A stretch of DNA of 10,153 nt from an uncultured Bacteroidales bacterium (lineage in GTDB: Bacteria > Bacteroidota > Bacteroidia > Bacteroidales > UBA932): assembly GCA_947305045.1 (NCBI GenBank), contig CAMZCW010000071.1, forward strand, positions 1 to 10,153. Reading direction: 5' to 3'. Under the pieces are notes generated by a model. It was not told the DNA's origin and did not search any database. It saw only the letters and a program-made list of their open reading frames with translations. The position numbers and the translations under genes are program-made. This document shows positions 6,419-10,153 of the stretch, in pieces; the stretch's first letter is position 1, and the number at the start of each line of letters is the position of its first letter.

Positions 6419-7762
6419 TTAAATGGTACCCTGCTCCAGCATGGCGGTGGCCACTTTCATGAAGCCGGCGATGTTGGCGCCCTTCACATAGTCCACGGTG
6501 CCGTCCGGCTGGGTGCCGTATTTGACGCACTGCTCATGGATGCTCTTCATGATGAAGTGGAGTTTCTGGTCCACCTCTTCGCCGCTCCAGGAGATGTGCT
6601 CTGCGTTCTGGGTCATTTCCAGGCCGGAGGTGGCTACGCCGCCTGCATTCACGGCCTTGCCGGGAGCGAAGAGGATGCCGTTGTGCTGGAAGAAGTGGAT
6701 GGCACCGGGCTGGCAGCCCATGTTGGACACTTCGCAGCAGCACCAGCAACCGTTGGCCTTGAGTTCCTTGGCGTCCTCCTCGGAGAGTTCATTCTGAAAA
6801 GCGCAAGGCAGGGCAATATCCACAGGGATGCTCCAGCTCTTTTTGCCAGCGGTGAACTTGGCCAGACCCGGGAATTGGGTGGCCATATCCTCTACTTTAT
6901 TGCGGTTGGAGGCACGCATGACCAGCATGTAATCAATCATTTCTGGGGTGATGCCGTCCGGGATTTCGCACACGCCGTCCGGGCCGCTGATGGCCACCAC
7001 CTTGGCGCCCAGTTCGCGGGCCTTGGTGGCGGCGCCCCAGGCTACGTTACCGAAGCCGGAGAGGGCCACGCGGCATCCCTTGATGTCCTTGCCGGCCTTC
7101 TGCAGCAGGTGCTGGGTGAAATACAGCGCGCCAAAGCCGGTAGCTTCCGGGCGAAGGATACTGCCGCCCCAGGTACCGCCCTTGCCGGTGAGAACGCCGG
7201 TATTGTACTGGCGGGCCAGTTTCTTGTACATGCCATAGAGGTAACCGATTTCACGGCCGCCCACACCTACGTCGCCGGCAGGGATATCCTGGTCCGGGCC
7301 GATGCAGTTCCACAGTTCCAGCATGAACGCCTGGCAGAAACGCATGATTTCGTCGTTGGACTTACCCACTGGGTCAAAGTCACTGCCGCCCTTGGCGCCA
7401 CCCATCGGCAGGGTGGTAAGGGAATTTTTGAAGGTCTGTTCAAAGCCCAGGAACTTGAGCATGGAAGGCGTTACAGCCTTATGGAAACGGAGACCTCCTT
7501 TATAGGGGCCGATGGCACTGTTGAACTGGATGCGGTAACCGGTATTGGTCTGTACCTCCCCGCGGTCATCGATCCAGGTAACGCGGAACGTGAAAATACG
7601 GTCCGGCTCCACCAGCCGTTCAACAATCTTGGCTTTCTCAAACTCAGGATGCTGGTTGTACACCTCTTCGATGGATTCCAGCACTTCCTGCACAGCCTGC
7701 AGATACTCCTTCTCCAAGGGATACTTGGCCTGAAGGCGCGCCATGATGTCAGTTGTTTTCAT
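6419..7762 (-). CDS. gdhA: Glutamate dehydrogenase, hexameric class
   Basis: Glutamate dehydrogenase interconverts glutamate with 2-oxoglutarate plus ammonium, using NAD(P). The 447-residue product has the full hexameric 50-kDa layout. The substrate domain shows Lys88 (GPYKGGLRF), Lys112, the catalytic Lys124 in LPMGGAKGGSDFDP (118-131) and Asp164 in DIPAGDVGVGGREIG (159-173); these fall one residue short of Lys89, Lys113, Lys125 and Asp165 of the Clostridium symbiosum enzyme. The Rossmann motif is SGFGNVAWGA (235-244), ending strand 2 at ISGPDG (258-263). APGKAVNAGGVATSGLEM (366-383) is also conserved. Cofactor preference cannot be settled by eye. An oddity is a cysteine-rich stretch, NGCWCCCEVSNMGC (337-350). 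The gene stands alone, with a promoter and two inverted repeats upstream and a strong terminator downstream. Confidence 0.97.
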   Translation of the reverse strand: MKTTDIMARLQAKYPLEKEYLQAVQEVLESIEEVYNQHPEFEKAKIVERLVEPDRIFTFRVTWIDDRGEVQTNTGYRIQFNSAIGPYKGGLRFHKAVTPSMLKFLGFEQTFKNSLTTLPMGGAKGGSDFDPVGKSNDEIMRFCQAFMLELWNCIGPDQDIPAGDVGVGGREIGYLYGMYKKLARQYNTGVLTGKGGTWGGSILRPEATGFGALYFTQHLLQKAGKDIKGCRVALSGFGNVAWGAATKARELGAKVVAISGPDGVCEIPDGITPEMIDYMLVMRASNRNKVEDMATQFPGLAKFTAGKKSWSIPVDIALPCAFQNELSEEDAKELKANGCWCCCEVSNMGCQPGAIHFFQHNGILFAPGKAVNAGGVATSGLEMTQNAEHISWSGEEVDQKLHFIMKSIHEQCVKYGTQPDGTVDYVKGANIAGFMKVATAMLEQGTI

Positions 7763-7802
7763 TACAAAAACGATGTTTTAGTGTTATGGTTAAAAATAAA
7801 AA

Positions 7803-7820
7803 GGAATTCGCTTCAATTCC
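7803..7820 (-). promoter_or_regulatory. Short hairpin at the 5' end of the predicted gdhA leader
   Basis: GGAATT (7803-7808) and AATTCC (7815-7820) form a perfect 6-base inverted repeat with a 6-base loop. From the promoter placement, the gdhA transcript should begin close to 7820, so the hairpin would be its first bases. On the minus strand it is followed by a T-rich tract (TTTTTATTTTT). It could be a stabilising 5' hairpin or a weak attenuator; six pairs with only two G-C is marginal. Confidence 0.35.
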
Positions 7821-7824
7821 GTTA

Positions 7825-7855
7825 CAAAAGTAAAGAATTTAAACGAATATGTCAA
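7825..7855 (-). promoter_or_regulatory. Bacteroidota-type promoter for gdhA
   Basis: On the minus strand a -33 TTG (7855-7853) is followed by exactly 20 bases and TACTTTTG (7832-7825), a full match to the -7 consensus. Transcription would start near 7818-7821, leaving a leader of about 57 bases before the ATG at 7762. Spacing is identical to the promoter at 758-788. Confidence 0.65.
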
Positions 7856-7856
7856 G

Positions 7857-7876
7857 AGATTCTTACAAAAGAATCT
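7857..7876. promoter_or_regulatory. Inverted repeat abutting the gdhA -33 box
   Basis: AGATTCTT (7857-7864), a 4-base spacer ACAA, then AAGAATCT (7869-7876): a perfect 8-base dyad lying directly upstream of the -33 TTG, at about -37 to -57 from the predicted gdhA start. That is a usual place for an activator site. It lies in the 184-base divergent region 7763-7946 and is about 36 bases upstream of the -7 box of the other gene. Function is inferred from position only. Confidence 0.4.
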
Positions 7877-7911
7877 TTTTGAAAATAAGATGATTTCTCG
7901 GGATAAATGCT

Positions 7912-7919
7912 TATCTTTG
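7912..7919 (+). promoter_or_regulatory. -7 box of the M49-like lipoprotein promoter
   Basis: TATCTTTG, an excellent -7 match and identical to the bamA box, lies 27 bases before the ATG at 7947; transcription would start near 7924-7926. The expected -33 position reads AGAT, so no -33 match is seen, which may mean a weak or activator-dependent promoter. Confidence 0.5.
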
Positions 7920-7946
7920 TCGACTAAACTGTATTAACCATTTTAC

Positions 7947-9545
7947 ATGAAAAAACTGGTAGTTGCGCTTTGTCTGGCATCGCTTTTCCTGGTTTCCTGC
8001 GAGCAGAAAACCAGCAAGGGAGAGCGTCTGCTGGAGAATTATGCGCTGGTAACGATTCCTGCTCCGGACCTTTCAGGAATCACGGATAATGGAAAAGAGG
8101 TCCTGAATCTGTATCGCTTTGCGGCAGACCAGGCAGATGCCATCTATTGGGAGCAGAGCTTTGGCCCCAAGTCCACCTTCGACAATTTGCAGGATCCTGC
8201 AGAGAAGGCCTTTGTCGATGTGAACTATGGCCCGTGGAACCGTATCGACGACCAACCTTTCCTGGAAGGGTACGGCCCCAAGCCGGAAGGCTCCCGTTTT
8301 TACCCGGAAGACATGACGGATGCGGAGTTCGAGGCCCTGGCAGATCCTGCCAAGTATAGCCCGTACACGCTCATCCAACGTGCCAATGACGGGTCCCTGA
8401 AGGTGGTGTGGTATCACGAAGCCTACCAGGAGCAGGTGAAAAAAATGGCCGATATCCTCCGCGCCGCCGCCGACATCACCATCAAGGAGAGTGTCCGTGG
8501 CTATCTGCTCAAGAAGGCGGATGCCCTTCTCTCGGACAACTATTACGAGAGCGAAAAAGCCTGGCTGGAGATGACGGACAGCAAGATGGACCTGGTAATC
8601 GGCCCCAATGAGACCATCGACGACGAACGCTATGGCCTCAAGGCCTCCTATGGCGCCTATGTACTCCTGAAGAACCTGGACCGCACGGCCAGCCTCCAGT
8701 CCCTGACCGCCCGTCTGCCGGAACTGCAGGCCTCCCTGCCCGGCGATGCCATCTATCACTCCTTTGTGCCGGGTGCGGAGTCCAACATTTTCTCCTGCGA
8801 CGTCATCTATTACGGCGGCTACACCAATGCCGGCTACAAGGTCATCGCCATCAACTTCCCGTACGACACCCGCGTCCAGGAGGAGTTTGGTACCCGTACC
8901 ATCCTGTTCGACAATGTCATCCGTGAAAAGTTCAATCGCACCGTGTTCCCGGCCGGCATGCAACTGTTCGAGGGTGCGGACTGCGCGCACCTGGACGCCA
9001 ATGCCTTTTATTGGGGCATTGTCTTCCGCGAAGTGGCCAAGGGACTGGGCGTGAAAGAGACCATCACCGGAAAAGGCACAGTGACCGAGGCACTGGGTAA
9101 TGAGGCCCTCACCCTGGAAAAAGCCAAATCCAACGTACTGGGCGCTTACCTCTGTGCCCGGGAAGTGGAAGACCACCGTATAGACGCCCTCATCATGAAG
9201 CCGGATGTGCTGGCCACCTTTGTGGCCAATGTCATCCGCTCCACGCGCTTTGGCTTTGGCGATGCCACCGGACGCGCCAACCTGATTATATACAATTATC
9301 TCGCGGAGCAGGGGGCTATTACCCGCAAGGCTTCCGGCAAATATGGCATTGATTATGCCAGGACGGAAGAGGCCATTGCCTCTCTGGGCGCCCAGATCCT
9401 GAAACTCCAGGCCATGGGAGACCGCGCCGCCGCCACCGAGTTCGTGAACAAGTATGCCGTAGTGGCCTCAGCCATCAAGGCGGACATCGTGAACCTGGAG
9501 CTGGAAAAGATTCCGGTGGATATCCGTTTCACCTACGAAAAATAA
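7947..9545 (+). CDS. M49 (dipeptidyl peptidase III-like) lipoprotein, probably catalytically inactive
   Basis: A 532-residue protein with a lipoprotein signal, lipobox LVSC and lipidated Cys18, so it sits on a membrane in the periplasm or at the surface. The body resembles, from memory, the roughly 550-residue bacterial M49 zinc peptidases: NYGPWNRI (93-100), FYPEDMTDAEFEA (118-130), YHEAY (156-160), VIGPNETIDDERYG (217-230), YYGGYTNAGYKVIAINFP (288-305) and GKGTVTEAL (375-383) fall in the expected order. M49 enzymes cut dipeptides from peptide N-termini using zinc bound by HExx(G)H and by the second Glu of EExx(A)D. Here those positions read REVAK (361-365) and EKAKSN (391-396): both histidines and the ligand Glu are replaced by Arg, Lys and Lys, while Glu362 remains. 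There is no frameshift or stop. It probably shares a transcript with the transporter 12 bases downstream. Confidence 0.82.
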   Translation: MKKLVVALCLASLFLVSCEQKTSKGERLLENYALVTIPAPDLSGITDNGKEVLNLYRFAADQADAIYWEQSFGPKSTFDNLQDPAEKAFVDVNYGPWNRIDDQPFLEGYGPKPEGSRFYPEDMTDAEFEALADPAKYSPYTLIQRANDGSLKVVWYHEAYQEQVKKMADILRAAADITIKESVRGYLLKKADALLSDNYYESEKAWLEMTDSKMDLVIGPNETIDDERYGLKASYGAYVLLKNLDRTASLQSLTARLPELQASLPGDAIYHSFVPGAESNIFSCDVIYYGGYTNAGYKVIAINFPYDTRVQEEFGTRTILFDNVIREKFNRTVFPAGMQLFEGADCAHLDANAFYWGIVFREVAKGLGVKETITGKGTVTEALGNEALTLEKAKSNVLGAYLCAREVEDHRIDALIMKPDVLATFVANVIRSTRFGFGDATGRANLIIYNYLAEQGAITRKASGKYGIDYARTEEAIASLGAQILKLQAMGDRAAATEFVNKYAVVASAIKADIVNLELEKIPVDIRFTYEK

Positions 9546-9557
9546 ACATATCAATAT

Positions 9558-10153
9558 ATGATGAAGTTCAATGCTAAATATATGGTATTTTTGCCGCTGG
9601 TGCTGGCTATTACCATATTCCTGTGGGCCGTTCCGGTATCGTTTTTCGGGATTGACGCCTTGACGGTTGTTCAGCAACGTGTGATTGCCCTGTTTGTCTT
9701 TGCAGCCTTGATGTGGATTTTCGAAATTATTCCCAACTGGTCCACGTCGCTTCTTGTGATTGTGATTGCCCTGCTCACCGTATCCAACAAGGGCATCGGC
9801 CTGTTCTGTGATCCGCAGTATGGTACGCTCGTCCCTTACGGCCGTATCATGGCCTCCATGGCCGACCCTGTGGTGATGCTGTTCCTGGGCGGTTTTGTGC
9901 TGGCTATCATGGCCGAGAAATACGGCCTGGACGTGACGCTGGCCCGCGCCCTCCTGAAACTGTTCGGCACCAAGCCGGAAATTGTGCTGCTGGGCTTCCT
10001 GATCATGATTTCCATCTTCTCCATGTTCATGAGCAACACGGCCACCGCGGCCATGATGCTGGCCCTGCTCACCCCGGTCCTTTCCAAGCTTCCGGCCGAC
10101 GATAAAGGCAAGATCGGCCTGGCGCTGAGTATCCCCGTGGCCGCCAACCTGGG
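9558..10153 (+). CDS. DASS/SLC13-family anion:sodium symporter, N-terminal part
   Basis: The first 198 codons of a membrane transporter; no stop is reached and the gene continues past the window end. Hydrophobic segments lie at about 9-30, 41-56, 64-75, 104-118, 142-158 and 160-175. FMSNTATAAMM (157-167) contains the Ser-Asn-Thr motif that in DASS transporters such as VcINDY contacts sodium and the dicarboxylate. Family members import di- or tricarboxylates, sulfate or phosphate with sodium; substrate cannot be told from this half. Two in-frame ATG codons (9558 and 9561) both fit as starts. The gap to the M49-like gene is only 12 bases, with no promoter or terminator, so the two should be co-transcribed. 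Confidence 0.9.
   Translation, partial: MMKFNAKYMVFLPLVLAITIFLWAVPVSFFGIDALTVVQQRVIALFVFAALMWIFEIIPNWSTSLLVIVIALLTVSNKGIGLFCDPQYGTLVPYGRIMASMADPVVMLFLGGFVLAIMAEKYGLDVTLARALLKLFGTKPEIVLLGFLIMISIFSMFMSNTATAAMMLALLTPVLSKLPADDKGKIGLALSIPVAANL

Noticed and set aside
7832..7855. TTGACA upstream of gdhA as an E. coli-type sigma-70 -35 box.
   Set aside because: The matching -10 would be TACTTT, a poor fit, whereas TTG-N20-TACTTTTG fits the Bacteroidota consensus fully.
6359..7882. A long open frame on the plus strand (507 codons) opposite gdhA.
   Set aside because: It is the complement of a gene with clear catalytic motifs. The translation is rich in His, Gly and Ala with no domain, as expected of a GC-rich antisense shadow.
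7892..7900. GATTTCTCG as a second, partial copy of the REP-like element.
   Set aside because: Only nine bases match one arm and there is no opposing arm, so chance cannot be excluded.
8073..9176. A 367-codon minus-strand frame opposite the M49-like gene.
   Set aside because: The plus-strand protein has a lipoprotein signal and matches a family along its length. The antisense frame shows neither.
7947..9545. Calling the M49-like gene a pseudogene.
   Set aside because: The frame is uninterrupted, about family length, with a promoter box, an intact secretion signal and conserved motifs outside the zinc site. A pseudoenzyme fits better than a decayed gene.
9586..9593. TATTTTTG inside the transporter gene as a promoter box.
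   Set aside because: It lies about ten codons into a coding sequence with an obvious membrane-protein start upstream; a chance match is more likely.
1..10153. CRISPR arrays, tRNA or rRNA genes, insertion sequences, toxin-antitoxin or phage-defence genes.
   Set aside because: No regularly spaced repeats, cloverleaf-like sequence, transposase or defence motifs were seen on either strand; the window is mostly core genes.

Overview
The window looks like chromosome from a member of the Bacteroidota, probably order Bacteroidales. Three things point there: Bacteroidota-type promoters (a -7 box TAnnTTTG, in the clearest cases 20 bases after a -33 TTG) instead of E. coli-type ones, few Shine-Dalgarno sites, and a core cluster (pdxJ, nadK, uppS, bamA, ompH) whose proteins read as Bacteroidales versions. 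The bases look moderately GC-rich (judged by eye, not counted). I cannot name the genus. There is no tRNA, rRNA, CRISPR array, insertion sequence or phage gene, and no gene-free stretch over 300 bases; the longest gap is 184 bases.

Layout. Positions 1-1488 form a minus-strand group: pdxJ (vitamin B6 synthesis), then an OmpH/Skp-like lipoprotein, then the start of a GT4-like glycosyltransferase that overlaps the lipoprotein stop by one base. Reading the other way from 1570 is an envelope operon: nadK, uppS (undecaprenyl diphosphate synthase), bamA (outer-membrane protein insertase) and a periplasmic OmpH/Skp chaperone, closed by a strong two-way terminator at about 6362-6398. Facing it on the minus strand is gdhA, a hexameric-type glutamate dehydrogenase (7762-6419). 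From 7947 a plus-strand pair begins: an M49 (dipeptidyl peptidase III-like) lipoprotein and, 12 bases later, a DASS/SLC13 anion transporter cut off by the window end.

How the genes fit. UppS makes the lipid carrier for peptidoglycan and surface glycans, BamA inserts outer-membrane barrels, and OmpH/Skp proteins hold unfolded outer-membrane proteins in the periplasm. A glycosyltransferase coupled to a second OmpH protein extends the envelope theme. pdxJ, nadK and gdhA are cofactor and nitrogen housekeeping genes.

The most unusual item is the M49 lipoprotein. The frame is intact and full-length, yet the zinc-binding HExxH is replaced by RExxK and the third zinc ligand in the EExKAD-type motif appears replaced by lysine. 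It looks like a dead-enzyme paralogue retained as a surface or periplasmic protein beside an anion transporter. Smaller points of interest are a REP-like palindrome between bamA and ompH, inverted repeats at the gdhA promoter, and a cysteine cluster in GdhA. Most of the window is otherwise ordinary core genome.
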